A stretch of DNA of 64,000 nucleotides from positions 4,402,001 through 4,466,000 of the forward strand of contig OZ255620.1 in the NCBI GenBank assembly GCA_965276665.1, written 5' to 3'. A program made the translations under genes and the position numbers. This document shows positions 8,198 to 16,415 of this stretch, piece by piece; the stretch's first letter is position 1, and each line of letters starts with the position of its first letter. This DNA is from CAWGJC01 sp965276665. GTDB taxonomy: Bacteria; Pseudomonadota; Alphaproteobacteria; Acetobacterales; Acetobacteraceae. Below the pieces are notes generated by a model, which saw only the letters and a list, made by a program, of their open reading frames with translations, ran no database searches and had not been told where the DNA came from.

Positions 8198-10030
8198 ATG
8201 CAGTCACATAGCTTCCGCCATCGCCTACTGCTCGGGATCGCGATGGCCGGCGTCTTCGCTTGCGCCGCGACGGCACAGACAACCGCCCCTTCGCCGGGCG
8301 GGGGTACTCTCCCTTCGGTGCCCCCGGCGGCCGGCAGCAGCGCCGCCCCGGCCTCTCCGGGCGGTCCGGCCTCCGCCGAGAATGCCGCCCAGGGCGCCCC
8401 CAAGGTGCGGCCGCTCTCTGGCGATGGCAGCGCTTATCTCCGCGCCCGCTTCGCCGTCGGCGTCGGCGATTTCGCGCGCGCGGTGCAGGATTTCCGCCAG
8501 GCCGTGCCGTCCGGGACCGATGATCCGACGGTGACACTGCAGGAATTCCTCGCCGCGGTGATGAGCCAGGACAGCGAGGCGGTCGCGCTCGCCCACCAGC
8601 TGCCGGACAATCCGGTCGCCCGGCTGGTGATCGCGAATGCCGATGCCGCCGCCGGAAACTGGGATGCGGCGGAGCGCGATTTCGTCGCCCTGCCGCGCCA
8701 GCCGCTGACCCAGCTTCTGCAGCCCATCCTCGTCGCCTGGGCGCAGCAGGGCGCCGGCCGGACCGATGAGGCGCTGGCGACGCTCGGTGCCGCCATGCGC
8801 GATCCCCGCGCCAACGGCATCTACGCTCTGCATGCCGGCATGATCGCCGATGTCGCCGGCCGCAACGACGACGCCGACCGCTTCTACGCCACCGCTCAGG
8901 AGGCGGGCGGCGCGCTCAACTTGCGGGAAGTGCAGATCATCGCGAGCTGGCAGGCCCGGCAGGGCCGGCGCGGCGTCGCCCAGGCCACAATCCAGACGCT
9001 CGGCGCCGGTGGCCAGGCGGTCGCGCTCGCCGTGCCCGGCCTCGAAGGCGCGATCGCGAACCGGCCGGTGACGAGCGCCACGGACGGCATCGCCGAAGCC
9101 TATCTCGCACTGGCGAGCTCGCTCAGCCAACAGGACGGCGCGGATTACGCGCTGCTGCTGCTGCACATGGCGCTCGGGCTGCGGCCGGATTTTCCGGCCG
9201 CCCGGCTGATGATGGCCGACACCCAGGCGCAGCTCGGCCAGAGCAGTGACGCGCTGGCGACGCTCGCCGCCGTGTCGGCCGCTTCGCCGCTTGCTCCGCT
9301 GGTCGCGATGCGCCGCGCCAGCCTGCTGCAGGCGACCGGCCAGAACGACCAGGCGGCGCAGGTGCTGCAGGCGCTGATCCGGCAATTCCCGCAACGCCCG
9401 GAGCCGGAGGCAGCACTCGGCGATCTGATGCGCGGCCAGCACCGCTGGGCGGAGGCGGTCGCCGCCTACACCAGCGCGCTCGCTCACATCCCGCATCAGG
9501 GTCCGCAGGACTGGGCGCTCTATTTCAGCCGCGGCACCGCCTATGACCGCGCGCATGACTGGCCGAAGGCGGAGGCCGATCTCGAGCACGCGCTCTCCCT
9601 GCAGCCGAACCAACCGGTGATCCTCAACTATCTCGGCTATGCCTGGACCGAGCAGGGCCGCAACCTCGACCGCGCACGGCAGATGCTGGAGAAGGCGGTG
9701 GCGTTCCGGCCGAACGACGGCAACATCGTCGACAGCCTCGGCTGGGCGCTGCTCCGCCAGGGCGACAGCGCCGGCGCGGTGCGCGAGCTGGAGCGCGCGG
9801 TGGAGATGGAATCCGAAGATTCCACCATCAACGGCCATCTCGGCGATGCGTATTGGGCGATCGGGCGGCGGCTGGAGGCGCAGTATCAGTGGCGCCTCGC
9901 GCTCGACCTGAAGCCCGACCCGGAGGATGTGCCGAAGCTGCAGGCCAAGCTGCGCGACGCGGCAGCCGGCGCCAAGGCGCCGCATGGCGCGCTGCCCGCC
10001 TCCCTCGTCGCCCCGAGGCGCACGCCCTGA
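8198..10030 (+). CDS. Exported tetratricopeptide-repeat protein
   Basis: A 610-residue TPR-rich protein, probably a periplasmic or outer-membrane scaffold. The N-terminus (HRLLLGIAMAGVFACAATAQ) is a clear signal peptide, followed by a Pro/Gly/Ser-rich linker (about 28-70). The remainder is helical repeats, clearest in the C-terminal half: WALYFSRGTAYDRAHDW, PVILNYLGYAWTEQGRN and NIVDSLGWALLRQGD. It has no catalytic motif. It lies between ETF-QO and ispE on the same strand; its TGA overlaps the proposed ispE start. I recall a TPR gene beside ispE in related genomes, but its specific role is unknown. Confidence 0.8.
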   Translation: MQSHSFRHRLLLGIAMAGVFACAATAQTTAPSPGGGTLPSVPPAAGSSAAPASPGGPASAENAAQGAPKVRPLSGDGSAYLRARFAVGVGDFARAVQDFRQAVPSGTDDPTVTLQEFLAAVMSQDSEAVALAHQLPDNPVARLVIANADAAAGNWDAAERDFVALPRQPLTQLLQPILVAWAQQGAGRTDEALATLGAAMRDPRANGIYALHAGMIADVAGRNDDADRFYATAQEAGGALNLREVQIIASWQARQGRRGVAQATIQTLGAGGQAVALAVPGLEGAIANRPVTSATDGIAEAYLALASSLSQQDGADYALLLLHMALGLRPDFPAARLMMADTQAQLGQSSDALATLAAVSAASPLAPLVAMRRASLLQATGQNDQAAQVLQALIRQFPQRPEPEAALGDLMRGQHRWAEAVAAYTSALAHIPHQGPQDWALYFSRGTAYDRAHDWPKAEADLEHALSLQPNQPVILNYLGYAWTEQGRNLDRARQMLEKAVAFRPNDGNIVDSLGWALLRQGDSAGAVRELERAVEMESEDSTINGHLGDAYWAIGRRLEAQYQWRLALDLKPDPEDVPKLQAKLRDAAAGAKAPHGALPASLVAPRRTP

Positions 10031-10908
10031 CACCCCTCGCCGAGCCGGCGCCGGCCAAGATCAACCTCTTTCTCCTCATCACCGGCCGGCGTGGCGACGG
10101 CTATCATCTGCTCGACAGCCTGGTGGTGTTCGCGGGCGCTGCCGACCGGGTGACGGCTTTGCCGGCGCCCGCAACCTCACTTGCCGTGGACGGAAGGTTC
10201 GCCGTCGGTCTGGCGGAGGAGCCGGACAATCTCGTGCTCCGCGCGGCGCGCGCGTTCGGCGCGAGCGCGCGGCTCCGTCTCGAGAAGAACCTCCCGGTGG
10301 CGTCCGGCATCGGCGGCGGCTCGGCGGATGCGGCGGCGACGCTGCGCGTCTGCGCTCGGCTCGGGACTGGCGCGCCTGATCAGGCGCGCCAGCTCGCTCT
10401 CGCGGTTGAGCTCGGCGCCGACGTCCCGGTCTGCCTGGAGAGCCGCCCGCGGCGGATGCAGGGGGTGGGCGACATTCTCCTGGACGCGCCGCTGCTTCCC
10501 GCCTGCGGGATTGCGCTGATCAATCCCGGCGTGGCGCTCGCCACCGCCGCGGTGTTCCGCGCGCGGGCGCAAGGCGTCTCGGCCGAGGCCGCGCTTCCCG
10601 GTGCCTGGGAGGATGCCAAGGCGATGGCGTCCGATCTCCGCCGCCTCGCCAATGATCTCGAAGCGCCGGCGCGCGCCCTCTGCCCGCCGGTCGGGGATGC
10701 TCTGGCCGCGCTCGCCGGGTCGGGTTCCTGCCTGCTCGCGCGCATGAGCGGCTCGGGCGCCACCTGCTTCGGCCTGTTCGAAACAGCGTCCGCCGCCGCG
10801 CGCGCCGCCGCCGCCATCGGCCGCCGCGAGCCCGGCTGGTGGTGCTGGGGCGGCGGCTTGCACGCGGCGGCGGCAGAGCCTATCACCCGCCGCGCTGCTG
10901 GGGCGTAG
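10027..10908 (+). CDS. ispE: 4-diphosphocytidyl-2-C-methyl-D-erythritol kinase IspE (non-ATG start)
   Basis: GHMP kinase that phosphorylates CDP-methylerythritol in the MEP isoprenoid pathway. Motifs are EPAPAKINLFL at the N-terminus, DGYHLLDSLVVF, the ATP loop PVASGIGGGSADAAATL, and MSGSGATCFGLF near the C-terminus. No ATG, GTG or TTG lies in frame between GTG 9889 and the conserved PAPAKINL segment. The best candidate is CTG at 10027, overlapping the TGA of the TPR gene in a CTGA arrangement; the only upstream alternative would add about 46 residues without homology. The 293-residue length with CTG fits the family. The 3' end overlaps tRNA-Gln by 10 bases. Confidence 0.85.
   Translation: MTPLAEPAPAKINLFLLITGRRGDGYHLLDSLVVFAGAADRVTALPAPATSLAVDGRFAVGLAEEPDNLVLRAARAFGASARLRLEKNLPVASGIGGGSADAAATLRVCARLGTGAPDQARQLALAVELGADVPVCLESRPRRMQGVGDILLDAPLLPACGIALINPGVALATAAVFRARAQGVSAEAALPGAWEDAKAMASDLRRLANDLEAPARALCPPVGDALAALAGSGSCLLARMSGSGATCFGLFETASAAARAAAAIGRREPGWWCWGGGLHAAAAEPITRRAAGA
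10367..10392. repeat. 26-bp perfect palindrome inside ispE
   Basis: The 13 bases CTGGCGCGCCTGA (10367-10379) are followed at once by their exact reverse complement (10380-10392), giving a gapless palindrome centred on TGATCA. It lies in frame within ispE, encoding the TGAPDQARQL region. No other copy was seen in the window. Confidence 0.9.
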
Positions 10909-10970
10909 CCAAGCGGCAAGGCAGCGGATTTTGATTCCGCCATGCGGAGGTTCGAATCCTCCCGCCCCAA
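10899..10970 (+). tRNA. tRNA-Gln (anticodon TTG)
   Basis: A 72-nt cloverleaf folds cleanly. Acceptor stem TGGGGCG (10899-10905) pairs with CGCCCCA (10963-10969), discriminator A10970. D stem GCC/GGC; anticodon stem GCGGA/TCCGC with loop TTTTGAT, giving anticodon TTG (reads CAA/CAG, Gln). Variable loop CATGC; T stem GGAGG/CCTCC with loop TTCGAAT. The 3' CCA is not encoded. The first ten bases, including the stop codon TAG, belong also to ispE. Confidence 0.95.
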
Positions 10971-10983
10971 TCAGCGGCTCTAT

Positions 10984-11499
10984 TCAGTCTTGGACGGCCG
11001 AGATCATCAGCATCGCCGGCAATGCCAGATGCGCGAGCTGCCGCACCGGCGCGACGTCGTGCTCGCTGTAGAATTCCGCCTGGTGCAGCAGGTTGACCGT
11101 GCCGATCGTCTGACCCCGCCAGCGCACCGGCATGTTGAGCACGCTCTCGCAGCCGAGCGACCAGATCAGCTCATGGTCGTAGAACACGTCGGCGATGTCC
11201 TCGCGCGTGCGGCCGATATAGGGCTCGCCACGCCGGATCACGCGCTGCATCCACGGACTATCGGTGATCGGCTTGCGACCGCCGACAGGATATTCCTCCG
11301 GCATGTTGCTGTAGAACCGCTCCGATTGCCGAAGCGCCGGATGCGCGATCAGGATGGTGAACAGGATCGTCCCCGGCGCCTCGGCGAGTGCCGCGTCCAG
11401 CGCGCGGAAGGTCGCCTGCGGCTGGTCGGGATCGCGATGCGCGGCGATGAGGCGGTCGATCGCGGTCATGATGGCTCCGAAAGTGGGGGCTCCGGTCAT
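10984..11499 (-). CDS. GAF-domain protein coupled to livM
   Basis: A 171-residue single-domain protein. Its fold signs are those of a GAF sensor domain: an N-terminal helix (AIDRLIAAHRD), then FRALDAALAEAPGTILFTILI, YIGRTREDIADVF, SLGCESVLNMPVRWRGQTIGTVNLLH and a final helix. There is no attached output domain. The ATG at 11499 overlaps the livM stop in an ATGA arrangement, so translation is probably coupled to the transporter. This placement suggests a ligand-sensing or accessory role for the transporter, but that is inference; the bound molecule is unknown. Confidence 0.75.
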   Translation of the reverse strand: MTGAPTFGAIMTAIDRLIAAHRDPDQPQATFRALDAALAEAPGTILFTILIAHPALRQSERFYSNMPEEYPVGGRKPITDSPWMQRVIRRGEPYIGRTREDIADVFYDHELIWSLGCESVLNMPVRWRGQTIGTVNLLHQAEFYSEHDVAPVRQLAHLALPAMLMISAVQD

Positions 11500-12401
11500 G
11501 ACGGCGGCGCATAGCGGCGTCCGCGCTCGGGGAGAATGCCGCGCGGGCGCAGGCGAAGCACGACGATCAGCGCCACCCCGATCGCGCCCTGGCGCAACGC
11601 CGCCACCTGCACCGGCTGCAGGAAGGGGAACAATCCGCCGGCGAATCGCGTGCCCTCGGTGAGCAGGATCACCAGCACGGCGCCGAGCACCGCGCCGGTC
11701 ATGCGTCCGGTGCCGCCGGCGGTGAGCGCCAGCACGATGTACAGCGTCACCAGCGGCGTGAAGGAATCCGGCGCCACATAGGCGTTGAAGCTCGCGTACA
11801 ACCCGCCCGCCAGGCCGAGCACGCCGGCGCCCAGCGCAAAGGCGCGCAGCTTGAAGCCGAGCGTGCGCTTGCCGGCGACCTGCGCCACCGTCTCGTCCTC
11901 GCGGATCGCGCGCAGCACGCGGCCGAACGGCGCGGCGGACAGCCGCCCGAGCGCCAAGGCGACGACCAGCACCAGCACCCAGACGATCGCATTGCAGATA
12001 ATGTTGTAGCCGGTGGGCGACACCACGCCGCGCCACGGCCCGGGAATGCCGCTGATCCCCTCGGTGCCGTTGGTGAGCCAGATCTCGTTCGATGCGATCA
12101 GCCGGATCACCTCCGCGAAACCGAGCGAGACGATGGCGAGGTAATCGCCGCGCAGCCGCGCCGTGACCAAAGACACCAGCGCGCCGAGCGCCGCCGAGGC
12201 GAGCGCCGCCAGCACCCAGGCCAGCACCATCGGAACGCCTTCCCGCACGGTGAGGAGCGCTGCCAGATAAGCGCCCACAGCGTAGAACCCCGCGAGGCCG
12301 AGATTGATCATCCCGGCGAGGCCCCAGATCATGTTGAGCCCGAGCGCCATCAACGCGTAGAGTCCGGCGAACACCGCGATCGAGAGCAGATAGCTGGTCA
12401 T
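11496..12401 (-). CDS. livM: Branched-chain amino-acid-type ABC transporter permease LivM
   Basis: Inner-membrane permease of a HAAT-family ABC importer. Multiple hydrophobic helices run from MTSYLLSIAVFAGLYALMALG to LRLRPRGILPERG. The family loop LRAIREDETVAQVAGKRTLGFKLRAFALGA, which contacts the ATPase, is present. The 301-residue length is typical. Its start overlaps the livH stop by one base (TGATG), and its stop overlaps the GAF gene start. The substrate could be branched-chain amino acids or another small amide or amino acid; the neighbouring catabolic genes make non-branched substrates plausible. Confidence 0.9.
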   Translation of the reverse strand: MTSYLLSIAVFAGLYALMALGLNMIWGLAGMINLGLAGFYAVGAYLAALLTVREGVPMVLAWVLAALASAALGALVSLVTARLRGDYLAIVSLGFAEVIRLIASNEIWLTNGTEGISGIPGPWRGVVSPTGYNIICNAIVWVLVLVVALALGRLSAAPFGRVLRAIREDETVAQVAGKRTLGFKLRAFALGAGVLGLAGGLYASFNAYVAPDSFTPLVTLYIVLALTAGGTGRMTGAVLGAVLVILLTEGTRFAGGLFPFLQPVQVAALRQGAIGVALIVVLRLRPRGILPERGRRYAPPS

Positions 12402-13264
12402 CAGTACGCCCGCTCGCCGAGCAGCCCGCGCGGCCGGAACGACAGCACCAGCAGGATCGCAAGAAACCCGACCGCCCCGCGATAGGAAGGCGGCAACACC
12501 GCCACCGACAATTCCTCGCCGAGCCCGATCACGAAAGCGCCCGCGACGGCACCCGGAATGCTGCCGAGCCCGCCCACGACGGCCGCCGCGAACACCGACA
12601 GCATCACGTTGTAGCCGGTGAGCGGATCGATCGAGGTGTCGAGCCCGATCAGCATGCCGCCGAACCCCGCGAGCCCCATGCCGATGAAATTCGCGAGCCG
12701 CGCGACGGTCGCCGCATTGATGCCCTTGAGATCGGCAAGCGATGGATTGTCCGCCACCGCGCGCATCATCTTCCCCGTGCGGGTGAAGCCGAGGAACAGG
12801 AACAGCGCCGCCATCGCGACGAGCGCGCAGGCGGCATTCTCCACCTGCTGCGGCCCGATCGCGATCGGGCCGAGATGCCAGTCGCGGAACAGCGGCAGAT
12901 CATAGCCGCGCAGGTCATTGCCGAAGAAGAAGCGCACCGCATTCTCGATGACGATATTGAGCGCGACCGCCGCGATCGCCGCCGCCAGCGCGCCGGCCGG
13001 ACGCAACGCGCGCAAGGCCAGATCGTCGAGCACCAGGCCAAGCGCGCCCGCCACCACGAAGGCCGCGAGCAGCGCCGCCGGCGCCGGCCAACCCAGCCAC
13101 GTATTGGCGACGAATCCCGCATAGGCGCCGGCCGTGGCCAGGCCGCCCACGGCGAAATTCGGGAAACGCAGCACCGCGTAGATCGCGGTGAAGCCAATCG
13201 CCGGCACGGCGAGAACCGCGCCGGACATCAGCCCGTTCGCGATAAGCTGCAGAACCTCAATCAA
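12401..13264 (-). CDS. livH: Branched-chain amino-acid-type ABC transporter permease LivH
   Basis: Second permease of the HAAT importer, 287 residues. Typical features are the start IEVLQLIANGLMSGAVLAVPAIGFTAIY, LRFPNFAVGGLATAGAY, the coupling loop TGKMMRAVADNPSLADLKGIN, and GGLGSIPGAVAGAFVIGLGEE. It follows livK by one base and overlaps livM by one, so livK-livH-livM-GAF form a tight unit. Confidence 0.9.
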   Translation of the reverse strand: MIEVLQLIANGLMSGAVLAVPAIGFTAIYAVLRFPNFAVGGLATAGAYAGFVANTWLGWPAPAALLAAFVVAGALGLVLDDLALRALRPAGALAAAIAAVALNIVIENAVRFFFGNDLRGYDLPLFRDWHLGPIAIGPQQVENAACALVAMAALFLFLGFTRTGKMMRAVADNPSLADLKGINAATVARLANFIGMGLAGFGGMLIGLDTSIDPLTGYNVMLSVFAAAVVGGLGSIPGAVAGAFVIGLGEELSVAVLPPSYRGAVGFLAILLVLSFRPRGLLGERAY

Positions 13265-13265
13265 G

Positions 13266-14447
13266 TCAGGAAAGCGACAGCATGCGGTAGCCCTTGCCGT
13301 CCGCGACGTCGAACCGGAACTTGCAATTGACGATGTCGCCGGACGGCAGGAAATCGCACGGGCCGGACGCGCCGTCGTAATTCACCGATTTGCCCGCGGC
13401 AATCAGCTTGATGCCTTCGACCGGGTCAGCAATCTTCTGCCCGTCGCCCTGGCTGATCTTGCGCACATCGTCATGCACCGCGACGCCGGTCGAGGCACCG
13501 GCCTGCGCCACCGAGAGCGCGATCATCGCCAGATGATCATAGACCTGGCAGGAATACGGGTCGGGCGTCTGCGTGCCCAGGACCTGCTGCACGCGCTTGT
13601 AGGCCGGGCTGTCGAGATCGGGAGACGGCGCATAGCTCACCAGCCCGTTGGTCACCTCGGCGGGCAAGGCCGCCAGCAGCTTGTCATTCGCCGCGTAGCC
13701 GAGCGTCAGCCGCCTGCCGGAATACCCCGCGCGATACAGATCGCGCAGCAGCACCACCAGATCGGGTTCGTAGCTGTTGAGGAACAACGTGTCCGGCGTG
13801 TCGTGCAGCGCCTGGTCCACCTCCGACCGGAAAGAGGACTTGCTCGGATCGTACACCACGATGCCGAGCATCTCGGCGCCGCCCTGCTTCAGCGTCGCCG
13901 ACGCGGCGTTGAACATATCCATCGCGAACGGCGCCTGCGCCGACAGGTCGAACACGCGCTTCGCTCCCTGCGCGAGCAGGAATTGCGACAGCCGCAGCGA
14001 TTGCAGCGCGGTGTTCGGCTGCGTGCGGATGATATAGCCCCGATGCGGCAACTTGGTGATCGAATCCGCCCCGGAGGTGGTGAACAGCATCACCTTGTTC
14101 TCCCACGCGATCGGCGCGACCGCGGTGGTCACGGCGCTTGCCCAGGTGCCGAGAATGGCGATCACCTTGTTCACGTCGATCAGCTTGTGCGCGGCCCGCA
14201 CACCGGAATCCGGATTGGTCTCGTCATCCTCGATGGTCAGCGCGATCTGCTTGCCCGCGATGCCGCCCGCCTTGTTGATGTCATCGGCCAGCGCACGCGC
14301 CACCTTCGCCATCGGCGGCCCATAGGCGCTCCCGGCGCCCGTCAGCGGAAGGATCGTGCCGACCGGCACCACATCCTGCTGCGCCAGAGCGGAAGCGGCG
14401 AAACTCGAGGCGAGGCCGCCAAGCGCGGCCCGGCGCGTGATCCGCAT
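13266..14447 (-). CDS. livK: ABC transporter substrate-binding protein (LivK type)
   Basis: Periplasmic ligand-binding protein of the HAAT family, 393 residues. The N-terminus MRITRRAALGGLASSFAASALAQ carries a twin-arginine-like signal. The mature part starts VPVGTILPLTGAGSAYGPPMAK and continues through DDINKAGGIAGKQIAL, VIAILGTWASAVTTAVAP and LFTTSGADSITK, the two-lobed Leu/Ile/Val-binding fold. The ATG at 14447 was preferred over 14486 because the Arg-Arg signal begins there. Ligand identity cannot be told from sequence. Confidence 0.88.
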   Translation of the reverse strand: MRITRRAALGGLASSFAASALAQQDVVPVGTILPLTGAGSAYGPPMAKVARALADDINKAGGIAGKQIALTIEDDETNPDSGVRAAHKLIDVNKVIAILGTWASAVTTAVAPIAWENKVMLFTTSGADSITKLPHRGYIIRTQPNTALQSLRLSQFLLAQGAKRVFDLSAQAPFAMDMFNAASATLKQGGAEMLGIVVYDPSKSSFRSEVDQALHDTPDTLFLNSYEPDLVVLLRDLYRAGYSGRRLTLGYAANDKLLAALPAEVTNGLVSYAPSPDLDSPAYKRVQQVLGTQTPDPYSCQVYDHLAMIALSVAQAGASTGVAVHDDVRKISQGDGQKIADPVEGIKLIAAGKSVNYDGASGPCDFLPSGDIVNCKFRFDVADGKGYRMLSLS

Positions 14448-14510
14448 GTGTCGTGGTCTCCGTTGCTCGGATCGCATGATAGGCATCTCGCTTTGAGAAG
14501 CGAAAGGAGG

Positions 14511-14580
14511 AGGCCAGGGGCTCTGCCCCTGGACCCCGCTAAGGGGTCACCCTTAGAACCCGGGTGGCGCTTCGCGCTGT
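14511..14580. repeat. Family A palindromic repeat, copy 2 (between livF and livK)
   Basis: Contains GGCCAGGGGCTCTGCCCCTGG (14512-14532) and CTAAGGG/CCCTTAG (14539-14556), followed by CCCGGGTGGCGCTTCGCG, which is the reverse complement of the core of copies 3 and 4. It separates livGF from livKHM, all read from the minus strand. Confidence 0.75.
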
Positions 14581-14630
14581 GGTCGCTGAATCTCGGGGGC
14601 GATGTACGACGTCTGATGTGTTCCCACGGG

Positions 14631-14662
14631 TGTTGATGCGCTTCGCGCGGAGCGCATCAACA
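14631..14662. terminator. 12-bp perfect hairpin downstream of livF
   Basis: TGTTGATGCGCT (14631-14642) and AGCGCATCAACA (14651-14662) pair perfectly around an 8-nt loop TCGCGCGG. It lies 29 bases past the livF stop on the minus strand. No T-run follows, so it may be an RNA-stability or attenuating hairpin rather than a full terminator, setting livF apart from livK. Confidence 0.6.
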
Positions 14663-14690
14663 TGACGGCACCGCCGGCCCGGCCCTCCGC

Positions 14691-15401
14691 CTATCCTCCC
14701 AAAAACAATCGCCGCACCTCGGCATCCGAGGCGAGTTCGCGGGCCGGGCCGGTATGGGCGGTTCGGCCGTCGACCAGCACGATGCCGCGGTCGGCGATCA
14801 TCAGGACCTCGTAGGCGTTCTGCTCCACCATGGCGATGGCGACGCCTTCCTGGTGGATGGTGGTGATGGTGTCGAACAATTCGTCGGCGGCGCGCGGCGA
14901 CAGGCCGGCCGAGGGTTCGTCGAGCAGCAGCAGGCGGGGCCGCACCATCAGCGCCATCGCCATTGCGAGAATCTGCCGCTGGCCGCCGGAGAGCGTGCGC
15001 GCCGGATGGCGCCGTTTCTCCGCGAGCAGCGGGAAGCGGGCGAACAGCGCCTCGATCCGCGTGTTCGTGTCGCGCCTGTCGACGAAGCCGCCCACCTCGA
15101 GATTCTCGCGCACGCTCATCGTCGGAAAGACATTGGCGTCCTGCGGAACGAAGGCGATGCCGCGGCGGGCGCGTTCGCGGGCGGGGAGCGCGTGGACGAC
15201 CGTGCCGTCGAGCCGGATCGCGCCCGATTTGAGGCGCAGCAGCCCGGCCAAGGCTTTCAGCAGCGTCGATTTGCCGGCGCCGTTCGGGCCGATCACCGCG
15301 ACCATCTCGCCTGGCGCCACCGCGAGCGCCGCGCCTTTCAGGATTTCGTCCGCCGCGCCGTAGCCGCAGACGATATCCTCGGCCTCGAGCAGCGCGCTCA
15401 C
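14691..15401 (-). CDS. livF: ABC transporter ATP-binding protein LivF
   Basis: Cytosolic ATPase subunit of the HAAT importer, 236 residues. Walker A GPNGAGKST, Q-loop VPQDANVFPTMSV, signature LSGGQRQ, Walker B RLLLLDEPSAGLSP and the switch His-equivalent region AMVEQNAYEVL typical of LivF. The start is GTG at 15401, in a GTGA overlap with the livG stop; a longer frame is open upstream but belongs to livG sequence read out of frame. Confidence 0.9.
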   Translation of the reverse strand: MSALLEAEDIVCGYGAADEILKGAALAVAPGEMVAVIGPNGAGKSTLLKALAGLLRLKSGAIRLDGTVVHALPARERARRGIAFVPQDANVFPTMSVRENLEVGGFVDRRDTNTRIEALFARFPLLAEKRRHPARTLSGGQRQILAMAMALMVRPRLLLLDEPSAGLSPRAADELFDTITTIHQEGVAIAMVEQNAYEVLMIADRGIVLVDGRTAHTGPARELASDAEVRRLFLGG

Positions 15402-16174
15402 CAGCGTCGCTTGCCCATGTAGGCTTCCTGCACGCGCGGATCGGCGGCGATTGCGGCGAACCCGCCCTCGGTGAGGCGCCGCCCTTCCGCCATCACGATG
15501 ACCGGGTCGCAGAGCCGTGCGATCAGGTCCATGTGGTGTTCGATCACCAGGAAGGTGATGCCCTCGTCGCGCAGCGCGCGCAGATGCTCGGCGATCGCTT
15601 CCGCGAGCGTCGGATTGACGCCGGCGATCGGCTCGTCGAGCAGCACCATGCGCGGGCGCGCCATCAGCGCGCGGCCGATCTCGAGCAACTTCTTCTGCCC
15701 GCCGGAGAGCGAAGCGGCCGGCTGGTTGGCGACCGCGCGGAGATTGAGCCGCGCCGCAATCTCCCACGCCCGATCGAGCGCCGCCCTTGCCGCCGCGCGG
15801 CCGCCGCCGAGCAGCGCCGCGCCAACGTCTTCCCCTGGCAGTCCCTGCGCATAGAGCAGCAGATTCTCGATCACCGAGAGACGCGAAATGCCGCGCGCGA
15901 TCTGAAAAGTGCGGGTCAGCCCGGCCCGCGTGATGCGATCCGGCGACCAGCCGGTGATGTCGCGCCCGTCGAACACAATACGGCCGGACTCCGGGGGCAC
16001 CACGCCGGACATGCATTGGAACGCCGTCGTCTTGCCGGCCCCGTTCGGCCCAATCAACGCGGTGATGGTGCCGGCCCTGACGTCGAGATCAACCCCGGCC
16101 AGCGCTGTCACGCCATAAAAACCGCGCGCGAGCCCGCGCACCGAGAGGAGATTGCTTCCAGGGGTGGAACTCAT
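15398..16174 (-). CDS. livG: ABC transporter ATP-binding protein LivG
   Basis: Second ATPase subunit, 258 residues, starting MSSTPGSNLLSVRGLARGF. Walker A GPNGAGKTT, the LivG-type GLTRTFQIARG Q-loop, signature LSGGQKK, Walker B RMVLLDEPIAGVNPT and switch IEHHMDLI are all present. The gene is first in the minus-strand transporter run; its promoter must lie in or beyond the family A repeat at 16.2-16.35 kb. Confidence 0.9.
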   Translation of the reverse strand: MSSTPGSNLLSVRGLARGFYGVTALAGVDLDVRAGTITALIGPNGAGKTTAFQCMSGVVPPESGRIVFDGRDITGWSPDRITRAGLTRTFQIARGISRLSVIENLLLYAQGLPGEDVGAALLGGGRAAARAALDRAWEIAARLNLRAVANQPAASLSGGQKKLLEIGRALMARPRMVLLDEPIAGVNPTLAEAIAEHLRALRDEGITFLVIEHHMDLIARLCDPVIVMAEGRRLTEGGFAAIAADPRVQEAYMGKRRW

Positions 16175-16216
16175 GACGCTGAATGCAGCGGAAATGGCCG
16201 GGTTGGGCAAGGGTGG

Positions 16217-16350
16217 AAGGCCAGGGGTTCCGCCCTGGACCCCGCTGGGGCCGAAAGGCCCCAGACCCCGTCGGGCGCTCCGCGCGAAGCGCCACCCGGG
16301 TTCCAAGGGCGACTGCCCTTGGCAGGGTCCAGGGGCAGCGCCCCTGGCCT
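16217..16350. repeat. Family A composite repeat, copy 3 (between divergent livG and ggt)
   Basis: Left arm GGCCAGGGGTTCCGCCCTGG and TGGGGCC/GGCCCCA, centre CGCTCCGCGCGAAGCGCC, right arm CCAAGGGC/GCCCTTGG and CCAGGGGC/GCCCCTGG, so the whole unit is an imperfect inverted repeat. It fills most of the 241-base divergent promoter region of the liv operon and the first gamma-glutamyltransferase gene. Confidence 0.75.
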
Positions 16351-16415
16351 CCTGATCTTGCCTGATCCCCCGTTCCGGCTCAGCATCGGCGCTCCGAAAC
16401 TGGAGGAATTTGGCG

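Noticed and set aside
8225..10033. 602-residue minus-strand frame opposite the TPR gene
   Set aside because: Composition is His/Arg/Gly-rich with no family signs; the plus strand carries a signal peptide and TPR motifs.
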